From NCBI RefSeq assembly GCF_000695255.1, contig NZ_JMIB01000017.1, positions 62,001 to 126,000 on the forward strand: a DNA stretch of 64,000 nt, read 5' to 3'. The notes below the pieces were generated by a model. It was not told where the DNA came from, did no database searches, and worked only from the letters and a program-made list of their open reading frames with translations. Shown piece after piece: positions 18,255-27,620 of this stretch. Source of the DNA: Photobacterium galatheae. Its GTDB lineage: Bacteria > Pseudomonadota > Gammaproteobacteria > Enterobacterales > Vibrionaceae. A program made the translations under genes and the position numbers. How positions within the stretch are numbered: the stretch's first letter is position 1; each line of letters begins with the position of its first letter.

Positions 18255-19133
18255 TCAGAACAGCTTGCTCGACCAGCCCAACTTGCCGCGCAGGATGTTG
18301 TAGTAGCTGTAGCTTGTCGGGTGGATCAGCTGGAGCTGGTCCGGGCTCTGATAGATATGAATTTCATCGCCGGGATTCACGGGCAGCGAGACCTGACCAT
18401 CGCAGCTGACTTCCAGTGTGCGGCCATCGTCCGGCACAATGAGTTTGATTCGGCGATTCCCATCGACTACCAGTGGGCGGCACGACAGCGTGTGCGGGAA
18501 CATGGGCACCAGCGTAATCGCATTCAGGCTCGGTGACAGGATCGGGCCGCCACCGGACAACGAGTAAGCAGTTGAGCCGGTTGGGGTGGCAATGATCAGG
18601 CCGTCTGAACGCTGCGAGAAGGCAAACCGCTCGTCGATATAGACCTCAAACTCAATCATATGGGCGATTTTGTCTGGGTGCAGCACGGCTTCATTCAGGG
18701 CTGCATTGCGGCTTTTAATCTGGCCGTGGCGGTGGATCTCAGCTTCCAGCAGGAAGCGGTGTTCGATGACGAACTCACCGTCGAGCACCTTTTCCAGTTC
18801 CTGTTCGAAATTGTCCGGATCCAGATCCGTCAGAAAGCCCAGATTGCCGCGGTTGACACCAATCACGGAGATATCAAAACGCGAGAGTACCCGTGCGGCG
18901 CCTAACATGTTACCGTCACCCCCGACGACAATGGCCAGGTTGGCGCGGTCGCCGATGGTGAGCAGATCGCACAAGGCGTCGGCCGGGACATCTAAATCAT
19001 GGGCTAGTCGGTGATCAACCAGTACCTGGTAGCCTTTGGCAGTCAGCCAGTGGTACAGGCTGGTGTGTGTGTGAAGCGCATCAGGGTTTCTTGGTTTGCC
19101 AATCAGGGCAATGATTTCAAACGGGCGCGTCAT
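18255..19133 (-). CDS. nadK: NAD kinase
   Basis: The 292-aa protein phosphorylates NAD+ to NADP+ using ATP. It carries the diagnostic [16 protein letters not shown] (about residue 70), the NE-containing block [24 protein letters not shown] and [16 protein letters not shown] (about 180). Length and motifs are those of the enterobacterial and Vibrio enzyme. It is divergent from grpE, the conserved arrangement. Confidence 0.97.
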   Translation of the reverse strand: MTRPFEIIALIGKPRNPDALHTHTSLYHWLTAKGYQVLVDHRLAHDLDVPADALCDLLTIGDRANLAIVVGGDGNMLGAARVLSRFDISVIGVNRGNLGFLTDLDPDNFEQELEKVLDGEFVIEHRFLLEAEIHRHGQIKSRNAALNEAVLHPDKIAHMIEFEVYIDERFAFSQRSDGLIIATPTGSTAYSLSGGGPILSPSLNAITLVPMFPHTLSCRPLVVDGNRRIKLIVPDDGRTLEVSCDGQVSLPVNPGDEIHIYQSPDQLQLIHPTSYSYYNILRGKLGWSSKLF

Positions 19134-19212
19134 GTCCTTGATCCAACGGGTAAGAATGGGGCCAGTATAGCCTTAGCGATGATGAATTGTCGCCCTTTGT
19201 CGTCGATATCGG

Positions 19213-19240
19213 GTTGAATCGTTGAACTTCATCCCCATAA
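19213..19240 (+). promoter_or_regulatory. Sigma-32 promoter of grpE
   Basis: GTTGAAT (19213-19219) and CCCCATAA (19233-19240), 13 bp apart, match the heat-shock sigma-32 consensus (CTTGAA / CCCCATnT). It lies about 95 bp before the grpE start. Confidence 0.7.
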
Positions 19241-19337
19241 TATGCCCATCACGTTTTAAGAGTGGTCGATCGGTCGCGTTTGTTCGGTGCATCGGCCATG
19301 CATTCACCCTTTTTGAGCTTAGCGGAGTAGCGAAAGC

Positions 19338-19952
19338 ATGAGCAAGAAAGACGAAGTGTTACAGGAAGAAGAACTGCAGCAAGAGCAAATGGCATCAGCA
19401 GAGGCTGAGCAGGTTGCAGAAGAACTGTCTCCGGAAGCGCTGGCACTGTCCCGTATCGAAGAACTGGAAGCGGCTCTGGCAGCTAGTGAAGCCAAAGTGA
19501 AAGACCAGCAGGACGCTGTGCTGCGTGCCCGTGCAGATATTGAAAATATGCGCCGTCGCAGCGAGCAGGAAATTGACAAGGCACGTAAGTTTGCGCTGGA
19601 GAAATTTGCCGGTGAATTGCTGCCCGTGATCGACAACATGGAACGCGCCCTGGAAGTGGCAGACAAAAACGACGAAACCATCAAGCCAATGGTTGAGGGC
19701 GTTGAGCTGACTCTGAAAACCATGACAGACACGGTTGAGAAATTCGGCCTGAAAGCAATTAACCCGCTGGGTGAAACCTTTAATCCTGAATTCCACCAGG
19801 CGATGTCTATGCAGGAAAGCGCTGAACATGCGCCGAACACGGTGATGATGGTGCTGCAGAAAGGCTATGAGCTGAACGGCCGTGTGGTTCGTCCGGCGAT
19901 GGTCATGGTTGCCAAAGCTGCACCGGGCAGCAATGTGGATACGCAGGCCTAA
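19338..19952 (+). CDS. grpE: Nucleotide exchange factor GrpE
   Basis: The 204-aa protein has an acidic Glu-rich N-terminus (about 1-40), a long coiled coil with [43 protein letters not shown] split across its length (about 63-110), and the C-terminal beta-wing ending [13 protein letters not shown]. As a dimer it releases ADP from DnaK. A heat-shock promoter precedes it and a terminator follows, so it is transcribed apart from dnaK. Confidence 0.97.
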   Translation: MSKKDEVLQEEELQQEQMASAEAEQVAEELSPEALALSRIEELEAALAASEAKVKDQQDAVLRARADIENMRRRSEQEIDKARKFALEKFAGELLPVIDNMERALEVADKNDETIKPMVEGVELTLKTMTDTVEKFGLKAINPLGETFNPEFHQAMSMQESAEHAPNTVMMVLQKGYELNGRVVRPAMVMVAKAAPGSNVDTQA

Positions 19953-19980
19953 TTGAGCCAAGAAGGGCGGAATGGAAAGA

Positions 19981-20010
19981 AAGCCCACTTCGGTGGGTTT
20001 TATTTTTTTA
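19981..20010 (+). terminator. grpE terminator
   Basis: AAGCCCAC-TTCG-GTGGGTTT with a UUCG tetraloop is followed by a T-rich run. Confidence 0.9.
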
Positions 20011-20027
20011 ATTTTTTTTCGATCTGC

Positions 20028-20060
20028 CCCTTGAAAAGGTATCGGTCGGCCTTATTTAGT
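20028..20060 (+). promoter_or_regulatory. Sigma-32 promoter of dnaK
   Basis: CCCTTGAAA (20028-20036) followed at 20050 by CCTTATTTAG resembles the E. coli dnaK P1 heat-shock promoter. It lies about 105 bp before the start codon. Confidence 0.7.
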
Positions 20061-20166
20061 AGTCATACGATACCGTAATAACAGAATCGCGGGCCAAGCG
20101 CCCCAAGCTCGTCACTGTGATGAACAGGACGAAGCCAGTAAACCAACGAATTTCGGAGAGAGCCTG

Positions 20167-22086
20167 ATGGGTAGAATCATTGGTATTGACTTGGGTACAA
20201 CCAACTCATGTGTAGCTGTACTGGATGGTGATAAGCCACGCGTTATTGAAAACGCAGAGGGCGATCGTACAACGCCTTCAATCATCGCCTATACACAAGA
20301 TGGCGAGACACTGGTCGGTCAGCCTGCGAAACGTCAGGCGGTGACAAACCCAGAAAACACCCTGTTTGCAATCAAGCGTCTGATCGGTCGCCGCTTCGAA
20401 GATGAAGAAGTACAGCGCGACATCGAAATCATGCCTTTCAAAATTGTGAAAGCAGATAACGGCGACGCTTGGGTTGAAGCGAAAGGCCAGAAAATGGCAG
20501 CACCTCAGGTTTCCGCTGAAGTTCTGAAGAAAATGAAGAAAACAGCAGAAGACTACCTGGGCGAAACTGTAACGGGTGCAGTGATTACTGTTCCTGCGTA
20601 CTTCAACGATGCGCAACGTCAGGCAACCAAAGATGCCGGCCGTATCGCGGGTCTGGAAGTGAAGCGTATTATCAACGAACCAACAGCAGCTGCCCTGGCT
20701 TACGGCCTGGACAAGAAAGGCGGTGACCGCACGATCGCAGTTTATGACCTGGGTGGTGGTACGTTCGATATCTCTATCATCGAAATCGATGAAGTTGAAG
20801 GCGAGAAAACCTTTGAAGTTCTGGCAACCAATGGTGATACCCACCTGGGTGGTGAAGACTTCGATAACCGTCTGATCAACTACCTCGTTGACGAGTTCAA
20901 GAAAGAACAAGCAATTGACCTGCGTAAAGATCCACTGGCGATGCAGCGTCTGAAAGAAGCGGCTGAGAAAGCGAAGATCGAGCTGTCTTCTGCACAGCAG
21001 ACTGACGTGAACCTGCCGTACATCACTGCAGATGCGACTGGTCCAAAACACATGAACATCAAAGTGACCCGTGCGAAACTGGAGTCACTGGTTGAAGATC
21101 TGGTACAGCGTTCTCTGGAGCCAATGAAAGTTGCTCTGGCAGATGCCGACCTGTCTGTCAGCGAAATCACTGACGTGATTCTGGTGGGTGGTCAAACCCG
21201 TATGCCAATGGTTCAGGCGAAAGTTGCTGAGTTCTTCGGTAAAGAAGCACGTAAAGACGTGAACCCAGACGAAGCGGTTGCGGTTGGTGCTGCAGTTCAG
21301 GGCGGTGTTCTGGCGGGTGACGTGAAAGACGTCCTGCTGCTGGACGTTACGCCTCTGTCTCTGGGTATCGAAACCATGGGCGGTGTGATGACCAAGCTGA
21401 TCGAGAAGAACACCACAATCCCAACGAAAGCGGAGCAAGTGTTCTCGACGGCTGAAGACAACCAGAGTGCAGTAACAATTCACGTGCTGCAGGGTGAGCG
21501 TAAGCAAGCGAACTTCAACAAGTCTCTGGGTCAGTTTAACCTGGAAGGCATTCAGCCAGCACCACGCGGTATGCCTCAGATCGAAGTGATCTTTGACCTG
21601 GATGCCGACGGTATCCTGCACGTGTCTGCGAAAGACAAGAGCACTGGTAAAGAGCAGAAGATCACCATTCAGGCATCTGGCGGTCTGAGCGACGACGAAA
21701 TCGAGAAAATGGTTCAGGAAGCAGAAGCGAACAAAGAAGCGGACAAAAAGTTCGAAGAGTTAGTTTCTGCCCGTAACCAGGCTGACCAGTTGGTCCACGG
21801 CACTCGTAAGCAAATCGAAGAAGCGGGCGATGCACTGCCAGCGGACGAGAAAGAGAAGATCGAAGCTGCGGTTTCTGAACTGGAAGAAGCACGCAAAGGC
21901 GAAGATAAAGAAGCAATTGATGCCAAAGTTCAGGCACTGATTGCAGCGTCTCAAAAGCTGATGGAAATCGCTCAGCAGCAAGCTCAGGCACAGGCACAAC
22001 AAGCCGACGCTGGTGAGCAGGCTCAGTCGAAAGACGACGATGTTGTTGATGCTGAGTTCGAAGAAGTTAAAGACGATAAAAAATAA
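20167..22086 (+). CDS. dnaK: Chaperone DnaK (Hsp70)
   Basis: The 639-aa Hsp70 begins [20 protein letters not shown]. It has the ATPase signatures [15 protein letters not shown] (about 195) and [14 protein letters not shown] (about 338), the linker [16 protein letters not shown], a beta-sandwich peptide-binding domain and a helical lid ending in a Q/A-rich tail and [10 protein letters not shown]. It folds and refolds proteins with DnaJ and GrpE. Codon use is strongly biased to preferred codons, as for a highly expressed gene. Confidence 0.98.
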   Translation: MGRIIGIDLGTTNSCVAVLDGDKPRVIENAEGDRTTPSIIAYTQDGETLVGQPAKRQAVTNPENTLFAIKRLIGRRFEDEEVQRDIEIMPFKIVKADNGDAWVEAKGQKMAAPQVSAEVLKKMKKTAEDYLGETVTGAVITVPAYFNDAQRQATKDAGRIAGLEVKRIINEPTAAALAYGLDKKGGDRTIAVYDLGGGTFDISIIEIDEVEGEKTFEVLATNGDTHLGGEDFDNRLINYLVDEFKKEQAIDLRKDPLAMQRLKEAAEKAKIELSSAQQTDVNLPYITADATGPKHMNIKVTRAKLESLVEDLVQRSLEPMKVALADADLSVSEITDVILVGGQTRMPMVQAKVAEFFGKEARKDVNPDEAVAVGAAVQGGVLAGDVKDVLLLDVTPLSLGIETMGGVMTKLIEKNTTIPTKAEQVFSTAEDNQSAVTIHVLQGERKQANFNKSLGQFNLEGIQPAPRGMPQIEVIFDLDADGILHVSAKDKSTGKEQKITIQASGGLSDDEIEKMVQEAEANKEADKKFEELVSARNQADQLVHGTRKQIEEAGDALPADEKEKIEAAVSELEEARKGEDKEAIDAKVQALIAASQKLMEIAQQQAQAQAQQADAGEQAQSKDDDVVDAEFEEVKDDKK

Positions 22087-22174
22087 GAGTGTGATTTCAT
22101 AATCTTATTTGGGCGCGGGCGTTTAGGGGGAACTCTTACGCCCGCAGCTGTATCAAGGCAGGTGACAGTTTAAT

Positions 22175-23317
22175 ATGTCAAAACGTGATTTTTACGAAGT
22201 GTTAGGCGTAGGCCGTGACGCCAGTGAGCGTGACATCAAAAAGGCCTATAAGCGTCTGGCAATGAAATTCCACCCAGACCGTAATCCGGGTGATGAGAGC
22301 GCGGCAGACAAATTCAAAGAAGTGAAAACTGCTTATGAAATTCTGACCGATCCGCAGAAAAAAGCAGCCTACGATCAGTACGGCCATGCTGCCTTTGAGC
22401 AAGGTGGTATGGGTGGTGGCGGCGGCTTTGGTGGCGGCGCAGATTTCAGCGACATTTTCGGTGATGTCTTTGGCGATATCTTCGGTGGCGGTGGCCGTCG
22501 GGGTGGCCAGCCGCGTGCACAGCGTGGGGCGGATCTCCGCTACAACATGGAGCTGACCCTGGAAGAAGCCGTTCGTGGCTGTTCCAAGGAAATTCGCGTG
22601 CCAACGCTGGTGAACTGTGACACTTGTGACGGTTCCGGTGCGAAGAAAGGCTCTTCACCAACCACCTGTGGCACCTGTCATGGTTCCGGTCAGGTGCAGA
22701 TGCGTCAGGGTTTCTTTGCCGTTCAGCAGACCTGTCCGCACTGTCATGGTCGCGGCCAGATCATCACCGATCCATGTGGTAAGTGTCACGGTCAGGGCCG
22801 GGTTCAGGAAACCAAGACGCTGTCTGTGAAGATCCCTGCCGGTGTGGACACGGGTGACCGTATCCGCCTGACGGGTGAGGGTGAAGCCGGAGAATTCGGT
22901 GCGCCAGCCGGTGATCTGTATGTTCAGGTTCATGTGCAGAAACACGCGATTTTTGATCGTGATGGCAACAACCTGTACTGCGAAGTTCCGGTCAGCTTTA
23001 CCATGGCTGCCCTGGGAGGCGAAGTGGAAGTGCCGACACTGGATGGTCGTGTCAGCCTGAAAGTACCGTCTGAAACTCAGACCGGACGTATGTTCCGGAT
23101 GCGCGGCAAAGGCGTGAAGTCTGTGCGTGGCGGTGCTGTGGGCGACCTGATCTGTAAGCTGGTGGTTGAGACCCCGGTGAACCTGAGCACTCGTCAGAAA
23201 GAACTGCTGCAGGAGTTTGAAAAGACCCTGACCGGCTCTGATGCAAAGAAGCATAAACCACGCTCCGAAGGTTTCTTCGATGGTGTGAAAAAGTTCTTTG
23301 ATGATCTGACTGGCTAA
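22175..23317 (+). CDS. dnaJ: Co-chaperone DnaJ (Hsp40)
   Basis: The 380-aa class A Hsp40 has a J domain (5-70) with the HPD motif in FHPDRNPGD, a Gly/Phe-rich linker (about 77-115), and four CxxCxGxG zinc repeats ([32 protein letters not shown]; about 147-210). Substrate-binding and dimerisation domains complete it. It stimulates the DnaK ATPase and delivers clients. Its 88-bp spacing from dnaK, with no clear terminator, suggests co-transcription. Confidence 0.98.
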   Translation: MSKRDFYEVLGVGRDASERDIKKAYKRLAMKFHPDRNPGDESAADKFKEVKTAYEILTDPQKKAAYDQYGHAAFEQGGMGGGGGFGGGADFSDIFGDVFGDIFGGGGRRGGQPRAQRGADLRYNMELTLEEAVRGCSKEIRVPTLVNCDTCDGSGAKKGSSPTTCGTCHGSGQVQMRQGFFAVQQTCPHCHGRGQIITDPCGKCHGQGRVQETKTLSVKIPAGVDTGDRIRLTGEGEAGEFGAPAGDLYVQVHVQKHAIFDRDGNNLYCEVPVSFTMAALGGEVEVPTLDGRVSLKVPSETQTGRMFRMRGKGVKSVRGGAVGDLICKLVVETPVNLSTRQKELLQEFEKTLTGSDAKKHKPRSEGFFDGVKKFFDDLTG

Positions 23318-23341
23318 ATAGCCTCTCTCATTGAAAACGCG

Positions 23342-23369
23342 AAGGCCGACCTTGATGTCGGCCTTTTTC
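23342..23369 (+). terminator. dnaJ terminator
   Basis: AAGGCCGAC-CTTGAT-GTCGGCCTT followed by TTT forms an intrinsic terminator 24 bp after the dnaJ stop. Confidence 0.9.
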
Positions 23370-23399
23370 TTTTTGACGGATTCGTGAACCTCAGCATCG

Positions 23400-23780
23400 T
23401 TACCAGCATTCCGGCGGGAACGTGCGGCCATTGGGTTGAATGCCCAGACTCTGACAATGGGCAATCTCTCGTTTTTGCTCAGCCAGTAGGGTGTATTGAC
23501 GCGCATTGTGAACGATCCGGTATTGATAGTACGGATTGTCAAACTGGCAGGCCGGGCAAAGGCGTTCATCCAGGGCTGCCGGGGTATGATTGCTCTCAGT
23601 TCTCTTCTGTTCAATCGCCAGTTGCAACATGATTAAATCGGTCTGTGCCTGACGGAGATACGCCTGATGCTGTTGTGACACATAGGTCGGGTGGGCAAAC
23701 ACGGCCAGAATCCCGATAAGCACAACGACAATCAGTAGTTCGACCAGGGTCACTCCCTGTTGTTTGACGGTTTTCATCAT
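23400..23780 (-). CDS. pilE: PilE-like minor type IV pilin
   Basis: The 126-aa prepilin has the short leader MMKTVKQQG, cut by PilD before VTLVELLIVVVLIGILAVFA (Glu at mature position 5). A small globular part with four Cys follows (CPACQF and two near the end). The frame runs on far upstream, but the start ATG-ATG at 23780 with AAGGAAA in front is clearly right. Such pilins sit at the tip or prime assembly of type IV pili. In Vibrio cholerae a pilin set is found at this same position after dnaJ. It is divergent from the fimT operon. Confidence 0.85.
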   Translation of the reverse strand: MMKTVKQQGVTLVELLIVVVLIGILAVFAHPTYVSQQHQAYLRQAQTDLIMLQLAIEQKRTESNHTPAALDERLCPACQFDNPYYQYRIVHNARQYTLLAEQKREIAHCQSLGIQPNGRTFPPECW

Positions 23781-23903
23781 CCTGATTTCCTTTCGATTGA
23801 CTTCACTGTGTGAGCCTTTGGGCGCTGTTTTATCCTGACGCTTTGTCATCATGACGACCAGCGAAAAGAGGGACTGGCGTTGAGGGAAGTGGGAAGTTGG
23901 GAG

Positions 23904-24461
23904 ATGTGCCGGAAAGGCAAAGATAACCAGCCAGAGCGATTGCACTGTGCTGCGAGTGAGTTCGGTATGACACTGCTGGAAATCGTGGTGGTCTTGCTTT
24001 TTATTGTATTCGTTGTCTCTGCTGCGGTACCGTCGTTTTCGGAAATCATGGCCAAACAGCGGCTTCATCGCTTGGTCAGCGAGCTGGAATGGCTGCTGGT
24101 TCAGGCGAAATCGGAAGCGGTTACTCAGGGGGAGGTGGTTCAGGTTCTGTTTCGGCATGTGCCGCGCTTTTCCGAGACACACGCCTTCAGTCCACAAGAC
24201 TGGCAGATAGCGGCGGTGCTCGCTGAGGGGACGCCAGTGACCAAGGTTCTCTTGGGTCATGAGTCTGTGCCCTTTCAGCTCAGCCGCAGTTTTTCCAGTG
24301 AAGCGGTGTCTTTCGATCCACTGACCGGACGGCCTCATTCGGCCGGCAGCTTGTATGTTTCCCGCGATCAGGCGGTTTTGGCTCGCATCACATTCAGTAA
24401 TGTCACGGGCCGTATTTATGTCTGCAGTCCGCAAGGTGAGTATGGCTATGCAGCCTGCTAA
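23904..24461 (+). CDS. fimT: FimT/GspH-like minor pilin
   Basis: The 185-aa protein has a longish leader ending SEFG, then MTLLEIVVVLLFIVFVVSAAVPSF with Glu5, followed by a GspH/FimT-type beta domain. It is the first gene of an overlapping four-gene minor pilin operon. The start at ATG 23904 follows GGGAAGTTGGGAG; a TTG at 23880 is the alternative. The mature part ends in a conserved VCSPQGEYGYAAC. FimT-like pilins of several species bind DNA for natural uptake; that role here is inference. Confidence 0.8.
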   Translation: MCRKGKDNQPERLHCAASEFGMTLLEIVVVLLFIVFVVSAAVPSFSEIMAKQRLHRLVSELEWLLVQAKSEAVTQGEVVQVLFRHVPRFSETHAFSPQDWQIAAVLAEGTPVTKVLLGHESVPFQLSRSFSSEAVSFDPLTGRPHSAGSLYVSRDQAVLARITFSNVTGRIYVCSPQGEYGYAAC

Positions 24462-25032
24462 GCATTCGATGTCTGGATTCAGTCTGCTGGAAGTGGTGGT
24501 GGCCAGTGCGCTCAGTTTGATGGTGCTTTCTCTGTTGGTGCACTTATTGATGGCGGGTCAACGGGCCGCCGTCGGTCGGGCAACACAACTGATGCTGGCG
24601 CAGGATGTACAGGACGCCTGGCGGATGCTGACGACGGATTTACGCCGGGCGGGTTATCAGGTACAGGTCGATGAACCGTTACGTCTCAATGGTGCCTTGC
24701 ACACCGTGCATGTTACCGCAGCACAGTGTGTCGTGATGCAATATGAACTCAGTGATGGGGCTGTCGTGAAAGCCTATTATCTGGAAGATGGAGAGTTCAG
24801 GGTTCGCTCATCCAGTACCGCGTTTTCTTCACCAGAGCAGGCCTGCCACGGGGGACAGGCGTTGCTGGATTCCCGGTGGATGACAATCACAGACTGGCAG
24901 GTTGCCACAAAATCATGGTCTCAGGAGCGCCATACAGGTCAGTTGCTGCAATTTTCGCTGACAGTACAGGCGTTGGATGGTTCGGTCAGTCATCAGGAAT
25001 CTATGTCGCTGAGCCTCAGGAATCCGTCCTGA
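24442..25032 (+). CDS. pilW: PilW-like minor pilin
   Basis: The 196-aa prepilin MAMQPAKHSMSG is cut before FSLLEVVVASALSLMVLSLL (Glu5 present). The start at ATG 24442 has AAGGTGAG five bases upstream and lies 20 bp inside fimT, which implies coupling. The remainder fits PilW/GspJ-like pilins (VGRATQLMLAQDVQDAWRMLTTDLRRAGYQ). It should form part of the priming complex at the pilus tip. Confidence 0.8.
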   Translation: MAMQPAKHSMSGFSLLEVVVASALSLMVLSLLVHLLMAGQRAAVGRATQLMLAQDVQDAWRMLTTDLRRAGYQVQVDEPLRLNGALHTVHVTAAQCVVMQYELSDGAVVKAYYLEDGEFRVRSSSTAFSSPEQACHGGQALLDSRWMTITDWQVATKSWSQERHTGQLLQFSLTVQALDGSVSHQESMSLSLRNPS

Positions 25033-25583
25033 TGATTGTTCGTTCACGTCCTGATATGCAGGGAATGGCGACCCTATTGATCACCAGTATGATGCTGTCG
25101 GTCGCTATGGTTTTTGTGCTGAGCAGTGCGGGTACCACGCTGTATCAGGTGAAACGGGCGCAAAATAGTGTGCTTTCTCGTCAGGCACACTGGCTGGCGG
25201 AAGGTGGACTCATTTGTGCTTTTCATCAGTTTCAGGCACAGCTCAAGACGCAATCCACACCCCTGTTTGAAATCACGGCTGAAACCATGCCTGATATCAT
25301 GCCTGAAACGAAGCTTGAGGCTGGGTTGGCCACTTGCAATCAGTCAGACGATACGCGGCAACTGACCGTGCAAGTGGCGCAAGTCCACGACGGGCGTTAC
25401 CAGTTCAGCGCGGCGTCTCTGGTGGCCGGAAAAGCGCGAGTCCGTCTTGCTCAGCAAGCTGAAATTCTGGTGTGCAGGTCAGAAGAGCCATCGGATTGCC
25501 GGGTGTGGTCAGATGCTGAAAAAGCGCAGGCCGGAGAGCAAGTTGTGCTGCGATGGGTACGCGGGTCATGGCATGATTTTTAA
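25032..25583 (+). CDS. pilX: PilX/GspK-like minor pilin
   Basis: The 183-aa protein has the leader MIVRSRPDMQG and the helix MATLLITSMMLSVAMVFVLSSAG. Mature position 5 is Leu, not Glu, as in GspK/PilX-type tip pilins, which cannot pair with the N-terminus of the preceding subunit. The ATG overlaps the pilW stop (TGATG). A helix with QVKRAQNSVLSRQAHWLAEGGL follows, then a globular domain with a Cys pair. Confidence 0.78.
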   Translation: MIVRSRPDMQGMATLLITSMMLSVAMVFVLSSAGTTLYQVKRAQNSVLSRQAHWLAEGGLICAFHQFQAQLKTQSTPLFEITAETMPDIMPETKLEAGLATCNQSDDTRQLTVQVAQVHDGRYQFSAASLVAGKARVRLAQQAEILVCRSEEPSDCRVWSDAEKAQAGEQVVLRWVRGSWHDF

Positions 25584-25971
25584 GCGTGCTCGGTACACCC
25601 AAGTCAGGCAGAAGGGCTTCAGTGTTTTTGAAGTTCTGGTGGCGCTCTTGCTGGTGAGTGTCGGACTGGCTGGCATGATGAAGCTGCAGGCTTATCTGAA
25701 TATTCAGGCTGAAAATGCACTGGTGACGCTTTCGGCCGTGAGCCAGGCCGAATCTGTGCTGGAAGTGTTTCGAAGCCAGCCAGAACAGCTGCCCGTGGTA
25801 CAGCAAGAGGCGTTGCACCTGCATCAGACACCGGTGTTCCTCGAACTCAGGTTCTATCCGGATGTGCCCGTCACTGGAGTGAGGCGTGTTGTCGTCAGTG
25901 TTCGCTGGCAGGACCGATGGCTGAACGCCCATCTTGTTGAAATGGAAACAAATATAGACAGTCCTCAATAA
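25573..25971 (+). CDS. pilV: PilV-like minor pilin
   Basis: The 132-aa prepilin MIFKRARYTQVRQKG is cut before FSVFEVLVALLLVSVGLAGMMKLQ (Glu5 present). It fits the PilV/GspI-like class. The start lies 11 bp inside pilX. It is the last gene of the operon and is followed closely by a Fur-like box of the next transcription unit. I see no strong terminator. Confidence 0.8.
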   Translation: MIFKRARYTQVRQKGFSVFEVLVALLLVSVGLAGMMKLQAYLNIQAENALVTLSAVSQAESVLEVFRSQPEQLPVVQQEALHLHQTPVFLELRFYPDVPVTGVRRVVVSVRWQDRWLNAHLVEMETNIDSPQ

Positions 25972-25978
25972 AATCACG

Positions 25979-25997
25979 CTTGATAATCATTCTCATT
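25979..25997 (+). promoter_or_regulatory. Fur-like box before the DUF2218 gene
   Basis: CTTGATAATCATTCTCATT matches the Fur consensus core (GATAATnATTnTCATT) at nearly every position. It is followed by a plausible -10 (TGTTATATT) and the gene start about 50 bp on. Iron repression of the downstream gene is likely. Confidence 0.7.
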
Positions 25998-26045
25998 CCT
26001 GTGTTATATTGACGGTTTATTGCGAACTAAACAGGAAAAACAGAC

Positions 26046-26336
26046 ATGAATCATCACGTGACCACACAGATTCAAACCCCGGACGGCAGTAAATACCTTC
26101 GCCATTTGTGCAAGCATTTCAATCATAAAGTGCAAGCAGAGTGGGATGATCAGCAGGGCCGGGTTTTCTTTGATATGGGGACATGCGCGTTTCATGCGAC
26201 AGAATCCATGCTGACGATTGAATGCCAGGCGGCATCTGATGAGGCGCTGGAAGTGGTCAAAGACATTGTGAAATCTCACTTTGACCGTTTTGCCCGTCGC
26301 GAAGCCGTAGAACTGACTTGGGGAACCACCGGCTAG
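26046..26336 (+). CDS. DUF2218 family protein, probably iron-regulated
   Basis: The 96-aa soluble protein reads as DUF2218 (YLRHLCKHFNHKVQAEWDDQQGRVFFDMGTCAF, then EVVKDIVKSHFDRFARRE). The family's function is unknown; members are often found near iron-uptake genes. The only hint here is the Fur-like box directly upstream. The start is preceded by a purine-rich AGGAAAAA. It stands alone, with no siderophore or receptor genes in the window. Confidence 0.8.
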   Translation: MNHHVTTQIQTPDGSKYLRHLCKHFNHKVQAEWDDQQGRVFFDMGTCAFHATESMLTIECQAASDEALEVVKDIVKSHFDRFARREAVELTWGTTG

Positions 26337-26354
26337 TGGGTTCATGTTGCAGGT

Positions 26355-26511
26355 GATCAGCTTTTTGAGCTTTTGGGTTATGGAGGTCAAAAAGCTGTAC
26401 AAGCTGATCGCCATATATAAATCAATTGGTTAGGTTGGTTTGGTCTGCGGTGTTCTTTTTGCTCAGAAAGCTGTACAGCACGAACCTGTCAGATGTTGGT
26501 AAAGCTGTACA
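26355..26511. repeat. Three AAAGCTGTACA repeats before the SorC-type regulator
   Basis: AAAGCTGTACA occurs at 26391-26401, 26467-26477 and 26501-26511, all in the same orientation. In addition GATCAGCTT (26355-26363) and AAGCTGATC (26401-26409) form an inverted pair around the first copy. The repeats lie 71-191 bp upstream of the regulator and may be its operators; this is inference from position and repetition. Confidence 0.55.
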
Positions 26512-26581
26512 GGTCCATGCCTCGCACGGTGTGGCGGGACAGGGTAAGATAGCCGGGTCTGGATAAGCTAAGGACTTGACG

Positions 26582-27562
26582 ATGAATCTTAACACCACGG
26601 ATGCGGCACAGGTCGACAGTGATCAACTGACCGAAATTGCCATTGCGTATTATCAGGATGGTGCCACACAGGAAGAAATCTCGCAGCGTTTCGGGATGTC
26701 GCGGGCCAAAGTGGGTCGGCTGCTGCGTCGTGCGCGTGACGAGGGCGTGGTGGAAATTACCGTCAAGTATCACCCAGTTTTCAGTGAAAAGCTGGAACAG
26801 CAGTTGATCGATCGCTTTCAACTGAAACGTGCCCTGATCGCCCTGGATCAGCCGGATGAGGAAGCCCAGCGTCAGCAGGTCGCCAGTCTGGTTTCCAGTT
26901 ATCTCGCTGCGACCTTGACCGACGACATGGTGGTGGCTGTCGGACAGGGGCGTAACATTGCCGCGATTGCCAGTCATGTCGGGGTGGTGCCACACCGTCA
27001 CTGCCGGTTTGTTTGCGGGATTGGCGGGACACACCGTTCGGGCAATGCCATCAATGCCGACCATATCTGCCGACAGCTGGCGAAGAAATATGACGGGATC
27101 AGTGAAACCCTGTATGCCCCGGCATATGTTGCGGATATCCGCGTTAAAGACGCTTTTATGCAAAACAGTACGGTGAAGGAAACGCTGGACCGAGCCCGCC
27201 GTGCCGATCTGGCACTGGTTGGTGTCGGGGATATGAATGAAAACAGCCACATGGTCAAAATGGGCTGGTTTACCCCGCAGGAAATTGTTGAAGCCCGTAT
27301 TCGTAAAGGTGTGGTCGGGGATATCGCCGGGTATGACTTTTTTGACAGTCAGGGCAAGCGCTCCGACACCATGATGAGCGATCGGGTGATTGGCCTGAGT
27401 ATGGAGGAATTGCGTCATATTCCGACGGTCGTGGTGACCGCGGCGGAGAACAGCAAAGCGCTGGCCTTGTTGGGCGCGCTGCGTTCCGGTGTCGTAGATG
27501 TGCTGGCGACTAGCGTGAGCAATGCGCTGACCATTCTCAACCTTGATCAGCAAATAAAGTAG
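26582..27562 (+). CDS. SorC-family sugar-sensing transcription regulator
   Basis: The 326-aa protein has an N-terminal helix-turn-helix (LTEIAIAYYQDGATQEEISQRFGMSRAKVGRLLRRAR, about 15-55). A large sugar-binding effector domain of the SorC/DeoR class (PF04198-like) follows, with VVAVGQGRNIAAIAS, VCGIGGTHRSGNAINADHICRQLA and ALVGVGDMNENSHMVKMGWF. Such regulators respond to phosphorylated sugars. No sugar operon is adjacent, so its targets and ligand are unknown. ATG 26582 has AAGGA seven bases upstream; a TTG two codons earlier is less likely. Confidence 0.85.
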   Translation: MNLNTTDAAQVDSDQLTEIAIAYYQDGATQEEISQRFGMSRAKVGRLLRRARDEGVVEITVKYHPVFSEKLEQQLIDRFQLKRALIALDQPDEEAQRQQVASLVSSYLAATLTDDMVVAVGQGRNIAAIASHVGVVPHRHCRFVCGIGGTHRSGNAINADHICRQLAKKYDGISETLYAPAYVADIRVKDAFMQNSTVKETLDRARRADLALVGVGDMNENSHMVKMGWFTPQEIVEARIRKGVVGDIAGYDFFDSQGKRSDTMMSDRVIGLSMEELRHIPTVVVTAAENSKALALLGALRSGVVDVLATSVSNALTILNLDQQIK

Positions 27563-27620
27563 TCCGGATGGTATAAGCTTATGTGATTAATGTCGCAAAT
27601 TAATCATAAGGTGAACCCCG

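Noticed and set aside
22655-23614. Long minus-strand frame opposite dnaJ
   Set aside because: It is antisense to a highly conserved, strongly codon-biased gene and its translation resembles no protein.
23781-24434. Upstream extension of the PilE frame to 344 residues
   Set aside because: The leader peptide and strong ribosome site define the start at 23780; the extension overlaps fimT antisense.
26489-27553. 354-codon minus-strand frame opposite the SorC-type regulator
   Set aside because: Shadow of the real gene: His/Gln/Arg-rich composition typical of antisense reading.
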